Shown: positions 36,314 through 46,369, numbered from the stretch's first letter. The stretch is 64,000 nucleotides of DNA from Pontibacter roseus DSM 17521 (GCF_000373265.1 NZ_KB890765.1:556685-620684), one strand, 5' to 3'. The notes: generated by a model from the sequence alone, not told the origin. Made by a program: numbers and translations.

Positions 36314-36973
36314 ATGGAACAGCAACAGAATAAATACGATGAGCCCATGCGCTTCCTGGTTTTTTCAGCTTCGCTACGAGACGATTCGCTGAATACACGA
36401 CTAGCGCGGTTGGCCCAACAAGTGATTGAGGAAAAAGGAGGGAAAGTTGATTTCGCCGATATGAGTGAGTTTGATGTCCCTTCCTATAACCAGGATGAGG
36501 AATCAAACAGCGGACACCCGACAGGAGCGGAGGAACTCTGCAGGCGGCTGCTGGCAAACGACGCCTTCATCATCTCGTCGCCGGAGTATAACGGCTCTAT
36601 GCCTGGGCTGCTGAAAAATGCGATTGACTGGGTTTCCAGGTTCCGGCCGCAGCCGTTCAACGAGCGGCATGCCTTGCTCATGTCTGCTTCCCCCTCTATG
36701 GGCGGTGGCAACAAAGGACTTTGGGCATTAAGGATGCCCTTGGAACATCTGGGGGCACGGGTTTTCCCGGATATGTTTTCGTTGGCCACTGCGCACAAAG
36801 CGTTCACAGAAGATGGCACCATTGCCGATGCGACACTCACCAAGCGGTTCGAAGACAACCTGGTCGCCTTCATGAACCTGGTGGAAGCCGCCAAGCATTA
36901 CCCTTGCATGAAAAAGGCGTGGGTGGAGTTTTTAGGTGAGTACCCTGACCCGGCAGTTGAGCGGGTGGAATAA
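36314..36973 (+). CDS. NAD(P)H-dependent FMN reductase
   Basis: This 219-residue flavoprotein belongs to the NADPH-dependent FMN reductase family (flavodoxin-like). The FMN-binding and Tyr motif is ISSPEYNGSMPGLLKNAIDW near residues 87-106, with SASLRDDSLN near 15-24 and a second flavin loop in SASPSMGGGNKG near 120-131. It supplies reduced flavin or reduces quinones or other substrates. A start at Met12 (MRFLVFS) would match the family core equally well. It follows the SDR gene and converges on the P-type ATPase gene. Confidence 0.92.
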   Translation: MEQQQNKYDEPMRFLVFSASLRDDSLNTRLARLAQQVIEEKGGKVDFADMSEFDVPSYNQDEESNSGHPTGAEELCRRLLANDAFIISSPEYNGSMPGLLKNAIDWVSRFRPQPFNERHALLMSASPSMGGGNKGLWALRMPLEHLGARVFPDMFSLATAHKAFTEDGTIADATLTKRFEDNLVAFMNLVEAAKHYPCMKKAWVEFLGEYPDPAVERVE

Positions 36974-37043
36974 AAAGCATTTCGCTTAATGGTAAACACG
37001 ACGTTACCACAGACTTTAGAGACTCTGACAGGTATGGATAGTG

Positions 37044-37080
37044 CTATACCTAACAAGTTTTATAGGCCTTTAAGGTATAG
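37044..37080. repeat. Inverted octamer pair between convergent genes
   Basis: CTATACCT (37044-37051) and AGGTATAG (37073-37080) face each other with an AGGCCT palindrome between them. They lie between the FMN reductase and the convergent ATPase gene. Confidence 0.6.
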
Positions 37081-37159
37081 GGCGTGTTTTGATATGCGCT
37101 TGTCTTTTCTGCGTGATAGAGGGTGGTTGTGGAAGGCCAGATGCAGATGCTGTATAAAT

Positions 37160-39262
37160 TTACCTGATTTCACGGCGCAAGAGTTGCGCGTTTATGGCCA
37201 CAATCACGGTGCTTAGACTCATGAGGGCAGCCCCCACCGCCGGCGACACCATAACGCCCTGGTTGTAGAGCACGCCCGCTGCCAGGGGCAAGGCAATTAC
37301 GTTATAGCCGGTGGCCCAAATCAGGTTCTGAATCATTTTGCGGTAGGTGGCTTTGCCGAACAGTATCAGCGAAGCGATGTCCTGCGGATTGCTGTTCACC
37401 AGGATGATGTCAGCTGTCTCGGCGGCTACGTCGGTGCCCGAACCAACAGCAATTCCCACATCGGCCTGCGCCAGGGCAGGAGCGTCATTCACGCCGTCGC
37501 CGGTCATAGCCACGAACTCACCTTGAGCCTGCAGCTCCTTCACTTTCTCCTGTTTCTGGTGCGGCAGTACGTTGGCCAGGAAGCCATCCATCTGCAGCTT
37601 GTCGCTCACACTCCTGGCTACGCGCTCGTTGTCGCCGGTCAGCAGCAGGTTCTTGATGCCGTTCTGTCTGAGCACCCGTATGGCTTCGGCTGACTCCTCC
37701 CGAATCTGGTCGCGCATGGCGATATACCCAACCGGCTTATTTTCCAACAGAACATACACTACTGTTTCCACGCCTTCCTCCGCCTGGCTGGCAGGCACGG
37801 GGATATTGAATTCATGGATGTAGTTCGGGCCCACTACTTTCACCTCTTTCCCTTCCACTATACCTTCCAAACCTTTTCCGGGTAAGTAGTTAAAAGCCTG
37901 TGCGGGAGGCACGGGTATACCTTCCTCTTTTGCCCGGCGCAGTATGCTTTGCGCGATGAAGTGCTCCGAGTTCTGCTCCACGCCAGCCGCCAGGCGCAGC
38001 ATTTCGCGCTCCTCCATCGCCTTATCAAAAACCACGACAGACGCAATTTCATGCGAGCCCTGTGTCAGCGTGCCGGTCTTGTCGAAGATGACGGTGGTAA
38101 TCTTGCGGGAGTTCTCAAACGCGGTGCGGTTGCGGATGAGCAGGCCGTTATTGGCCGACACAGCCGTGGAGATAGCCACCACCAGCGGCACGGCCAGCCC
38201 CAGCGCGTGCGGGCAGGAGATGACCATTACGGTCACCATCCGCTCCAGCGCAAAAGCCAAATCATGACCAAGTAAGAGCCACACAGTAAAGGTGCCGAAG
38301 CCGGCGGTCAGCGCCACGTAGGTCAGCCATCTGGCGGCCCGGTCGGCCAGGCGCTGCGTTTCAGATTTGGTTTTCTGTGCCTCCTGCACCAGGTGAATCA
38401 CCTTGTTGAGGTAGCTTTCCTTGCCCGTATGCTCTACCCGCACCTGCAGCGCTCCGTTGCCGTTGACGGAACCTCCAATCACCTTCCCGCCCCTGGTCTT
38501 CTTTACCGGCTTGCTCTCACCGGTCAGCATGCTCTCGTTCAGGTGGCTCTCGCCGTCTTCCACCACGCCATCGGCAGGCATCTTTTCGCCCGGCTTCACC
38601 AGAATCAAATCACCTTTCTGCAGCTCCTCGATGCGTACTTTCAGGGCCTCGCCATCCCGAAGCAGCATGGCCTCGGCAGGCATCATGCTCACCAGCAGTT
38701 CCAGCGCCTTGGAGGCCCCCAGGACCGACTTCATCTCAATCCAGTGACCGAGCAGCATGATGACTATCAGCGTGGCCAGTTCCCAGAAGAAGTCCATGCC
38801 TTCCAGCCCAAACACGATAGCCGAGCTGTAGAGGTAAGCCACTGTGATGGCCACCCCAATGAGCGTCATCATGCCCGGAGCGCCTTTTTTCACCTCTTCC
38901 ACCAAGCCGGTCAGGAAAGGCCAACCGCCGTAAAAATAGATGATGGAGGAGAGTACAAAGGCGATGTACAGGCTATAAGGGATATCCAGGGAGAAACCCA
39001 GGATGTGCTGCACCATCGGACTGAGGATGATAACAGGTATAGACAGCACCAAAGATACCCAGAACCGCTTTTTGAAGTCGTCTATCATCATGCGGTGGTG
39101 GTCGTGCCCATGTCCGCCGTGGGGCGGGTGACCGGTGGTGTCCTGGTGCATGGCGTGTTCATGGCCGTGCAGCGCCTTTTCCGTGAGCCGCTCGGTTGCA
39201 TCGGTTTTAGACACCTTGGCCTGGTGGGAGTGGTTATGCCCGTGGTGATGTTCGTTGTTCAT
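37160..39262 (-). CDS. copB: P1B-3-type copper-translocating ATPase (CopB-like)
   Basis: This 700-residue heavy-metal P-type ATPase has a His-rich N terminus (HHHGHNHSH and GHGHDHH) in place of a CxxC metal domain. The metal motif is CPH at residues 350-352, the phosphorylation site is DKTGT at 394-398, and the hinge is TGDGVND. The last helices carry NLIWATGYNVIALP (N-x6-YN-x4-P) and MSLST, the TM7/TM8 signatures of subgroup P1B-3, which exports Cu2+ or Cu+. ATG 39262 is chosen because the 35 codons before it do not fit. No other copper genes sit beside it. Confidence 0.94.
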   Translation of the reverse strand: MNNEHHHGHNHSHQAKVSKTDATERLTEKALHGHEHAMHQDTTGHPPHGGHGHDHHRMMIDDFKKRFWVSLVLSIPVIILSPMVQHILGFSLDIPYSLYIAFVLSSIIYFYGGWPFLTGLVEEVKKGAPGMMTLIGVAITVAYLYSSAIVFGLEGMDFFWELATLIVIMLLGHWIEMKSVLGASKALELLVSMMPAEAMLLRDGEALKVRIEELQKGDLILVKPGEKMPADGVVEDGESHLNESMLTGESKPVKKTRGGKVIGGSVNGNGALQVRVEHTGKESYLNKVIHLVQEAQKTKSETQRLADRAARWLTYVALTAGFGTFTVWLLLGHDLAFALERMVTVMVISCPHALGLAVPLVVAISTAVSANNGLLIRNRTAFENSRKITTVIFDKTGTLTQGSHEIASVVVFDKAMEEREMLRLAAGVEQNSEHFIAQSILRRAKEEGIPVPPAQAFNYLPGKGLEGIVEGKEVKVVGPNYIHEFNIPVPASQAEEGVETVVYVLLENKPVGYIAMRDQIREESAEAIRVLRQNGIKNLLLTGDNERVARSVSDKLQMDGFLANVLPHQKQEKVKELQAQGEFVAMTGDGVNDAPALAQADVGIAVGSGTDVAAETADIILVNSNPQDIASLILFGKATYRKMIQNLIWATGYNVIALPLAAGVLYNQGVMVSPAVGAALMSLSTVIVAINAQLLRREIR

Positions 39263-39460
39263 ATTTTTGAAAGGCAACTGACCAATTGTATAATGCTCTC
39301 GCCCTAGTTTCCATGCTAAGTCAGGCATTATAGTATCAGCGTATGCGCCATACGCATCTTTCAACACGCCTTTGACTCCTTTGCCATAGGCAGTTCGTGC
39401 AACAACGGAATGTTCCTGCTTCCGTTAGGGTAGTTGTACGACGAATATCGAATAAGAGAA

Positions 39461-39865
39461 ATGATTTCAGTTTCAAACAACGCCTATTACGAATTGACTT
39501 ACGACCGTGTAAAGAACCGGGTATACCTTCGGATTAACAATTACTGGAAATCACCTGAGGTTGTGCCCAACTACCTCAGCGATTGGGATAAAGTCATTCA
39601 GGTGGCTAAGCCTGGCTATACCTTGCTGGCCGACTTTCGCAACATGATTACGCACCCCACTGCTGTGAAAGCGATGCACGAGGCCGTTGTCAAGCGGCTG
39701 GCCGAGTCAAAAATCTCTTATATAGCCGAAGTATCCCCTACAGACAGGATAGCCGTGCTACAGGTAACTGGCGTGTTTCAACAAATAGGTATGGGGAGCA
39801 TCAAGGTGGCTGATATCCTGCTGGGCGAAAACATCCTGGACCAGCTTTCCAAGTCCGAGCTCTGA
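39461..39865 (+). CDS. Hypothetical STAS/SpoIIAA-like protein
   Basis: I do not recognise this 134-residue soluble protein for certain. The pattern YYELTYDRVKNRVYLRI near residues 8-24, GYTLLADFRNM near 55-65 and a following amphipathic helix resemble SpoIIAA/STAS-like proteins common in Bacteroidota. There is no signal peptide or membrane segment. ATG 39461 is preferred over a Met nine codons upstream because the family pattern begins here. It faces away from copB, with no operon partner. Its role is unknown. Confidence 0.65.
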   Translation: MISVSNNAYYELTYDRVKNRVYLRINNYWKSPEVVPNYLSDWDKVIQVAKPGYTLLADFRNMITHPTAVKAMHEAVVKRLAESKISYIAEVSPTDRIAVLQVTGVFQQIGMGSIKVADILLGENILDQLSKSEL

Positions 39866-40155
39866 TTAGTAGCCTAGTCTTCGCCACCCGGCGTGATGTA
39901 TCCATAACATATGAGACAAATCATCTGCTAAGCCGGCTTCTTTCACGCATTATCAAAGCTCATGAAATAGTTGTACGCAGTTGAGGCGTATGTACAGAGT
40001 TCTACTATACCGCCATTATCTGTATAGTTGGATTAAATATTGAGCTGCCTATTGATTCAACCTGCCACTGTTAATCAATATTTTGTCATGGGAGCCATAG
40101 TCTTCCAGCAGCGCCGTCGCGCTTTTGCGGCGGGTAAGGTTCTTCGCGAAATTTC

Positions 40156-41271
40156 TCATTTTACGGGTTGGGTGTCAGTAGTGGAGGTGGTCAAGTTCTT
40201 GTTCTGGGCTGGTACAGGTATAGCGCTGCTTTCCTCCTTGCCAAACACCTGGGTGACCCAGCGCGGGAACACAATCACGCCGATTACCAGGTATAGGTAG
40301 TAAGTCAGCAGGCGGTACAGCAGCACGATGATGGTGGTAAACCCGCCCAGGAAAGCGCCGAAGAAGGCCGGAAAAGCTATCTCGGCAAAACCAGCCCCGC
40401 CAGGCGTGACAGACAGGAGCAGCACCACCTTGTAGATGAGGTTGCGGGCGAACACCAGGAAATGGTCTGCCGCTTCCAGGTGCGTGAAGGCCGCAATCAG
40501 GCAGCCGATGATGGCATAGCGTGCCGTCCAGACGAATATGGTGGAGATGCTCCCGTGCAGCCAGTAGGCGTAGTCCTTGGTGCGCAGGTGCCTGGAGGCG
40601 ATTAGCAGCTCGTTCGCATGCCGCAGCAGGGCTGGGCGCCACTTGCGGAGCAGCCTGAAACTTCCTATGCGCAGCAAAAGGCGCTTGACGGCCTTCGGGT
40701 TCATGAACAGGGCATAAAACATCGTGAAGGCATACAAGGCAATCAGCAAGTAGGAGATGCCAAACGTGATGACCAGGCTCAGCCGGAACGTCTCACTCAT
40801 GGTGTCGAAGGTGGGAATCAGCTGACCACCCGTGAACAGCACCACCAGTGGCACCGCCAGAACAAAGTACAGGTTATCCAGCATGGCCGTCACCATCACC
40901 TGGGCAATCGACTTGCCTAGCGGAATCTTCTCCTTGAACAGGATGTAGGCGGCAATGGTAGAGCCACCCACCACCGAGGGCAAGGCGCAGGAGGCAAACT
41001 CCCAGAGCATAATCACCCGGAAACTCTGCCTCCAGCTCAGGGCTTTGTATGTGATGTAGCGGATACGGTACATGTAGCCCAAATCCCTGACCAGGAGCAC
41101 CAGCAGGGTGATTCCGAGCCAGAGCGGGCTTGCCTGCAGGAGCGTCTGGAGCTGCCCGGGTTCGTAGTTCTTATGCAGCATGTAGCCTACCACGCCCAGT
41201 CCCAGCAACATGGGCAGGATGAGCCTGCGGGTCGAGAATTTCTTCTGGAGTTCTTCTTTCGTCAGTGCCAT
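40156..41271 (-). CDS. Flippase-like (UPF0104/LPG synthase TM domain) protein
   Basis: This 371-residue inner-membrane protein has about eight helices and the features of the lysylphosphatidylglycerol synthase transmembrane/UPF0104 family. They include CALPSVVGGSTIAAYILF near 93-110 and SVTPGGAGFAEIAFPAFFG near 287-305. Such proteins without the synthase domain may flip lipids or be unrelated lipid transporters. The catalytic C-terminal domain of MprF is absent. The start lies 18 bp after the stop of kup on the same strand, so the two are probably one operon. Confidence 0.88.
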   Translation of the reverse strand: MALTKEELQKKFSTRRLILPMLLGLGVVGYMLHKNYEPGQLQTLLQASPLWLGITLLVLLVRDLGYMYRIRYITYKALSWRQSFRVIMLWEFASCALPSVVGGSTIAAYILFKEKIPLGKSIAQVMVTAMLDNLYFVLAVPLVVLFTGGQLIPTFDTMSETFRLSLVITFGISYLLIALYAFTMFYALFMNPKAVKRLLLRIGSFRLLRKWRPALLRHANELLIASRHLRTKDYAYWLHGSISTIFVWTARYAIIGCLIAAFTHLEAADHFLVFARNLIYKVVLLLSVTPGGAGFAEIAFPAFFGAFLGGFTTIIVLLYRLLTYYLYLVIGVIVFPRWVTQVFGKEESSAIPVPAQNKNLTTSTTDTQPVK

Positions 41272-41289
41272 GGCGGTGTTTCTTTGTAC

Positions 41290-43227
41290 TTATACCTTCA
41301 CCCTTCTTAAATGAGGCAGTTTCACGGGCATGATGACCAGTGGCACCTTCTCTACTTTTACGGAGCTGGTATCCAGACCGAACCACTTACTTTCAGACGT
41401 GGCAAACTGCTTGAGGTTGAAATACCACTCCATTATCAGCCGTTTCCGGAATGGCAGGTCGTTCTCGTAAGATAAGAATTTCTCCAGCACCACAAACCGG
41501 AAGTCGCCGATAAGGTGCTGCCTGCTCAGGGAAGAGTACCGGCTCGTGATATCTACCTCCCCGTTGTCCACGAGTTCCTCCACCACTTTCCGGAAGAACA
41601 AGTTGATGCGCTGCTCCACCCGGAAGCCCAGTTTGAAGTCAATCCGGATTATATCGTCGTCTGTAATTCGGCTTACTTTGTATTCGCTGGTATAAGGTTC
41701 ATCGGTGGTCTCCACATGTACAAACCAGTAGATGTCGGCCCGCTTGGGGCGCTTCTGAAAAATGGAGTAGATGATTTTCGACTCTATATCCCTCGGGCTG
41801 GAGACACTCGTCATGAACACCAGGTGCGTCGTGTACTTGGGCACCGACTCGTCGGCACTGAGTTCTCTCAGGGCGGGCAGGTAGTCCTTCAGGCGCACGT
41901 AGTCGGTAAAGCTGCGCTTGATGTAGAAGGCGTTTATCCAGGTATACATCACCGCCAGCAGCAGGCCTGCGATAAGCAGCGACACCCAGCCACCATGCGG
42001 AAACTTGCTCAGGTTGGCCACCAGGAACGAGAGTTCAATAGCCAGATAGAGGACCAAAAACGAGACCACCAGTATCCTGGACCTGGACTTGACATAGAGG
42101 TAGTACGTCATCAGGATGGTGGTCGAGAGCATGGCCATGGTAATGGCCAGGCCGTAGGCAGCCTCCATTTGCGCCGATTCGCGGAAGTACAAAACCACAC
42201 CCACGCAGCCCGCCCACAGGAGCCAGTTCACGCTAGGCACGTATAGCTGTCCCTTCAGGTTGGTGGGATAAACCAGTTTCACTTTCGGCCAGAGGTTCAG
42301 CCGAATCGCCTCGCTGATGAGCGTAAACGAACCCGACAACAGCGCCTGGCTCGCAATGATGGCGGCGATGGTCGCGATGGTAATACCGATGAGCAGGAAC
42401 CAATCCGGCATGAGGCTATAGAAAGGATTGCCTACCAGTTGCTTGCCCTGCTGGGTCATCAGCCAGGCACCCTGCCCCAGGTAGTTGAGCACCAAAGAGA
42501 CTTTCACGAAGGCCCAGCTCAGGCGAATGTTAGGACAGCCGCAGTGGCCCAAATCGGAGTATATGGCTTCCGCGCCCGTGGTACAGAGGAACACGGCCCC
42601 CAACAGCCAGAACCCGTTGGGGTAGTTCACCAGCAGGTTGTAGGCGTAGTAGGGGTGGAGCGCCTTCAGAATCTCCGGATGGTGCAGCAAGGAAACTGCG
42701 CCCAATGAGCCCAGCATCGTGAACCACAGCAGCATGATAGGCCCGAACGCCTTCCCGACTACCTGGGTGCCAAAACTCTGCATCAGGAACAAACCGGTGA
42801 GAATGGCCAGCACAATGGGCACAGTCGGTATACCTGGGTAGAGCAGCCGCAGGCCTTCAATGGCGGAGGAAACAGAAATGGGCGGCGTGATGATGCCATC
42901 GGCCAGGAGGGCAGCACCGCCCACCATGGCCGGCACAATAAGCCAGGGGCTCCTGCGCCTGATGAGGGTATAGAGGGAAAAGATGCCACCCTCCCCGTTG
43001 TTGTCTGCCTGCAGGGTGAGCACTACGTACTTTAGAGTGGTCTGCAAGGCCAGCGTCCAGAAAACGCAGGAGATGCCGCCATAGACCAGTGTTTCCGAGA
43101 TAGGAGCCTCCCCCAAGATGGCCTTCATCACGTAAAGCGGCGACGTGCCGATGTCACCGTAAATGATGCCGAGTGAAATCAATACCCCGGCAGTAGAGAC
43201 AGCATTCGATTTATACTGAATACTCAT
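41290..43227 (-). CDS. kup: Kup-type potassium transporter
   Basis: This 645-residue protein is a KUP/HAK/KT potassium uptake transporter. The first helix region carries GIIYGDIGTSPLYV near residues 19-32, a family hallmark, and LQTTLKYVVLTLQADNNGEGG near 60-80 in two parts. About 12 helices span residues 15-450, and a cytoplasmic C-terminal domain of about 190 residues follows. Length is normal for the family. It is followed after 18 bp by the flippase-like gene. Confidence 0.95.
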   Translation of the reverse strand: MSIQYKSNAVSTAGVLISLGIIYGDIGTSPLYVMKAILGEAPISETLVYGGISCVFWTLALQTTLKYVVLTLQADNNGEGGIFSLYTLIRRRSPWLIVPAMVGGAALLADGIITPPISVSSAIEGLRLLYPGIPTVPIVLAILTGLFLMQSFGTQVVGKAFGPIMLLWFTMLGSLGAVSLLHHPEILKALHPYYAYNLLVNYPNGFWLLGAVFLCTTGAEAIYSDLGHCGCPNIRLSWAFVKVSLVLNYLGQGAWLMTQQGKQLVGNPFYSLMPDWFLLIGITIATIAAIIASQALLSGSFTLISEAIRLNLWPKVKLVYPTNLKGQLYVPSVNWLLWAGCVGVVLYFRESAQMEAAYGLAITMAMLSTTILMTYYLYVKSRSRILVVSFLVLYLAIELSFLVANLSKFPHGGWVSLLIAGLLLAVMYTWINAFYIKRSFTDYVRLKDYLPALRELSADESVPKYTTHLVFMTSVSSPRDIESKIIYSIFQKRPKRADIYWFVHVETTDEPYTSEYKVSRITDDDIIRIDFKLGFRVEQRINLFFRKVVEELVDNGEVDITSRYSSLSRQHLIGDFRFVVLEKFLSYENDLPFRKRLIMEWYFNLKQFATSESKWFGLDTSSVKVEKVPLVIMPVKLPHLRRVKV

Positions 43228-43514
43228 AGAAAAGAAAAAATAGACGGGTACTAACGCTGCCGGAATAGCAGCAGGTGAAGTGTCTTATTTTGCACCAATG
43301 GCAAAGCGCGAGTGCCTTTCGCAGGTATAGCCACCAGCATCCTTTTCGTCAGCCGAACCAGATGAAGGTCTTCCAGCTATTATGCTAAAGAGCCGAAAGA
43401 GGCTCCTGCAGGCACTATGACAGGGAAAACAGAAACAGACGTGCAGCCGCCAATTTCGCGGTCTAACTTGTGTTGCGCTCCTGTAGGAGAAGCACATGGA
43501 GAAAGAAGAGAGCT

Positions 43515-43874
43515 CTAAGGACCCTTTGTGAAGATGGTATGAAGGCCGCAATCGCCTCTAGAGGCAGGATAGGAGTTGGGTGCAGTCGCAGTGCCCGGGC
43601 CTCCAGCGTATAGCTTTTGGAGCAGCGAGTAAAACAAAGGGAGCAACAGGGACTTGTCGAGTTGAAGGATGCCTTCTTCTCCTGAGGTACACTTGCCTGC
43701 TAATAGGACCAGCGGAGCCTCATCAGCAGTATTTAGCCTCTTCTGAATAACCGACTCCTCCGGATGGGCTGCTGCCTGAGCGGCAACAGGCAGGGCATAA
43801 GCCAGCACACTGCATAGCAGAACCGCCAGCAGTACATTCAGCTTAGTAAGGACCTGTCTCCCTGTGGGTTTCAT
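43515..43874 (-). CDS. Hypothetical exported protein
   Basis: I do not recognise this 119-residue protein. The first 35 residues form a signal peptide (LNVLLAVLLCSVLAYALPVAAQA, with a likely cut after AAQA). The mature part has one AGKCTSGEEG and a second Cys near the end (RGDCGLHTIF), so a disulfide is possible. The gene stands alone between kup and the amino-acid permease gene. No domain can be named. Confidence 0.5.
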   Translation of the reverse strand: MKPTGRQVLTKLNVLLAVLLCSVLAYALPVAAQAAAHPEESVIQKRLNTADEAPLVLLAGKCTSGEEGILQLDKSLLLPLFYSLLQKLYAGGPGTATAPNSYPASRGDCGLHTIFTKGP

Positions 43875-44010
43875 GGCTGCAAAGGAATAGGGTTGTGCTG
43901 ATTAAAGCAACAGCGTAGGGCACATATATTTTGTGCCCCTCCAGAACGAGTTTCTTTATACGGGCAAGGTATAGCAGTAAGCGCTTATCTAGTATGACCT
44001 TGCAATGGTA

Positions 44011-45438
44011 TCAATGCAGAACCTTGTTCTCCGATGGTACCTGTGGCTCCTTCTGTTGGTTTTTGCGGAACCACCAGTACATGGGTATACCTGTCAATAT
44101 CAGCGCCATGCCGATGGCTGCCTCCCGGGGCCGGACAACAATCGTGTTCAGAAAAAGGGCGGCACAGAAAAGAACCATGATGGCGGGCACCACAGGGTAA
44201 CCCCATACCTTGTACGGTCTCGGAGCGTTGGGCATTTTCCTCCTCAGGATGAACACACCCAACGTGGTGGAACCATAGAAGATGAATACAGCGAAAATAA
44301 TCATGTCCGTGAGCTGGTCGAAGGTGCCTGAAAGCACGAGCAGGCAAGCCCATACACACTGGTACCGAAGGGAGGCGGCAGGTGCCTGCGCCTTGTTGAG
44401 CACCGCTGCCTTCTGAAAGAACAGGCCTTCACGCGCCATGGCAAAATAGGTGCGGCAACTGGCCAGAATGGTGGCGTTGGTGCAACCAAGCGTGGTGATT
44501 AGAATGAGAACCGAGATAAACACGGCCCCGGCGTATCCCCAGAAACTTCGCACCGCCTCCACGGCCGCAATCCTGTTGCCTGCCTCGTGCACCTGCTCCA
44601 TCACCGATACAGGCAGCAGGGACAGGTAGGTCATGTTCACCAGCAGGTATAGGGCTATGACCGTCAGTACCCCGATGGCTATACCTTTGGGGATGTTCTG
44701 CTTGGCATTTTTGATTTCGCCGCCTACAAATCCGACGGCCGCCCAGCCCTGGTAGGCCCAGAACGCCGAAAGCATGGCCGTGAAGACAGCGCTGAAAGTG
44801 ACAGGTGCAGCCGAAACCGAGGAAGGCGTGAAGCTGCTCCCTATATCAGACTGCTTGCTGCCAAGGCCGAAAATCACGATGACACTGATGCCAGCAAACA
44901 CGAGCAGCAGGATGGCGGTACTAAGCCATGCACCTGTCTTTACCCCCTTGGTGTTCACCCAAGTGAGGAGGACAATCAGGAGAATAGCGACGAGCTTTAC
45001 ATTGAAATCAGCGAAAGGGTAAAAAATGCCGCTAATCGTGAAGCCAGACAAACCCTCCAGTATAGGAGGCAGGGAAACGATGCTGTGGAGAGACTGAGCG
45101 AAAACGTAGGCCAAGGACGAAATTGCTGCCGTCTGTATAACCGTGAACAGGGACCACCCGAAGATGAAGGCAAAGAAGCGGTTGTAGATTTTTTTATAGT
45201 ACGCATATTCGCCACCCGTATCGGCCAACAGCCCGGCTACCTCCGCGTTGCTCAAGGCACCGAACAGGGAGATAACGCCAGCCAGCAGCCAGCAGATAAG
45301 CACCCACTCCGCCGAGTGCAGCTCTGCGGCCATCGGGGCCACTTTCTTGTACACGCCAGACCCAATGATGTTCCCTATCACGACTACGATGACCAGGCGC
45401 AAGCCCAGCGACCGGTCCAGTTCGGTTTGTTTCCCCAT
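44011..45438 (-). CDS. APC family amino acid permease
   Basis: This 475-residue protein is an amino acid/polyamine transporter of the APC family, with 12 helices. The first helix has VVIVVIGNIIGSGVYKKV near residues 15-32, and LLADTGGEYAYYKKIY near 70-85 is also typical. Helix 6-8 features such as AFWAYQGWAAVGFVGGE near 220-236 fit LAT or serine/threonine exchangers. The substrate is not clear. It is monocistronic. Confidence 0.92.
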   Translation of the reverse strand: MGKQTELDRSLGLRLVIVVVIGNIIGSGVYKKVAPMAAELHSAEWVLICWLLAGVISLFGALSNAEVAGLLADTGGEYAYYKKIYNRFFAFIFGWSLFTVIQTAAISSLAYVFAQSLHSIVSLPPILEGLSGFTISGIFYPFADFNVKLVAILLIVLLTWVNTKGVKTGAWLSTAILLLVFAGISVIVIFGLGSKQSDIGSSFTPSSVSAAPVTFSAVFTAMLSAFWAYQGWAAVGFVGGEIKNAKQNIPKGIAIGVLTVIALYLLVNMTYLSLLPVSVMEQVHEAGNRIAAVEAVRSFWGYAGAVFISVLILITTLGCTNATILASCRTYFAMAREGLFFQKAAVLNKAQAPAASLRYQCVWACLLVLSGTFDQLTDMIIFAVFIFYGSTTLGVFILRRKMPNAPRPYKVWGYPVVPAIMVLFCAALFLNTIVVRPREAAIGMALILTGIPMYWWFRKNQQKEPQVPSENKVLH

Positions 45439-45797
45439 ACGAAGTGTCTACTGCTGGTGCTTTGATGATTCAGATTTAGAGGTTACCAATGTATGATATA
45501 TAAAATTGATTTCATACAAGTCCAACGAGAAGAAACAACCACATAACTGCCCAGGCACAGAATGCAGATACTAGCTAAATTGTCGCCTTGAAACAAATTA
45601 TATCTCTGAAGTAAGCACAGGCTTGTGCTCGAAGGTTGCCAAGGTATGGCTGCTATACCGTTGTCTGAATAAAGAACAGGGATTCCTGAATACTAAATAG
45701 GTTTAGAGGTTATCTGCATCCCTACTGGTACAAAAATACCAGAAGGGATGAGCCCTTTTGTAGGTTAGCAAAGCCTGTTTACTTTCAAACAAATTTT
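45439..45797. other. 359-bp intergenic region without a gene
   Basis: No gene is seen. The area is AT-rich and precedes the decayed POT transporter, and it probably held its promoter. Confidence 0.5.
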
Positions 45798-46122
45798 GCG
45801 AATAAAGAATTGTCTACTATCACATCAAAACACCCTAGAGGTCTCTACTACCTTTTCTGAAGTGAGGGAGCGGTTTGGCTTTTATCTGATGTTGGCCATC
45901 TTCTTCCTCTACATGATTGATGCGCAAAGCAGAAGCTTTGGGATTTCCAAGGAAAGCGCAACTGAATTGTCAGGCGTGCTGGCAAGCATGTGGGACAAGT
46001 ATGACCGCTAGGCTTGGTTCTTCGTGGTAAACTGCATTGGCTCCTTGCTGGCTGCGTTGGCCATTTTCCTGATGCTCAAGTGGCTGCGCGAGATTGTAAA
46101 GATGCACACGGGCAAACAGTAA
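45798..46122 (+). pseudogene. Remnant of a POT-family peptide transporter
   Basis: Two parts survive. The left part reads NKELSTITSKHPRGLYYLF from a GCG codon (45798), stops at TGA 45858, and resumes in another frame as ERFGFYLMLAIFFLYMID, which fits the start of POT (PTR2) transporters. The right part reads LSGVLASMWDKYDR, a TAG stop (46009), then AWFFVVNCIGSLLAA to TAA 46122, which fits the C terminus. Almost the whole middle (about 400 residues) is missing. A large internal deletion, one frameshift, one nonsense codon and a lost start codon are visible. The hairpin after it persists. Confidence 0.65.
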
Positions 46123-46136
46123 GTCTATACCTTTGC

Positions 46137-46196
46137 TTCTATTAAACAGAAAACCTGCCTAAGCACAAGCTCGGACAGGTTTTCTGTTTAATAGAA
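46137..46196. terminator. Strong terminator hairpin after the POT remnant
   Basis: A perfect 21-bp inverted repeat (46137-46157 with 46176-46196) has a T-rich left and A-rich right flank. It lies 14 bases after the old stop codon and is a leftover of the intact gene. Confidence 0.85.
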
Positions 46197-46369
46197 AAAC
46201 TAATTACTTGGTCGACTCGGCCAGCACAATGAGTTAGGTATAGCGTCCTGTTGCATTTTCAGATTGTGCTGACAGAAAACTATGATTTACTCTTTATGAT
46301 TAGCGTTGAGCTGCTCTTTACACATAGTGTCAAGCAATTGCAAGGACTGCAGTTCGTGAGTGTATTAGG

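Noticed and set aside
38393..39307. 304-codon frame opposite the copper ATPase gene
   Set aside because: It is the antisense shadow of copB, which has complete P-type ATPase motifs.
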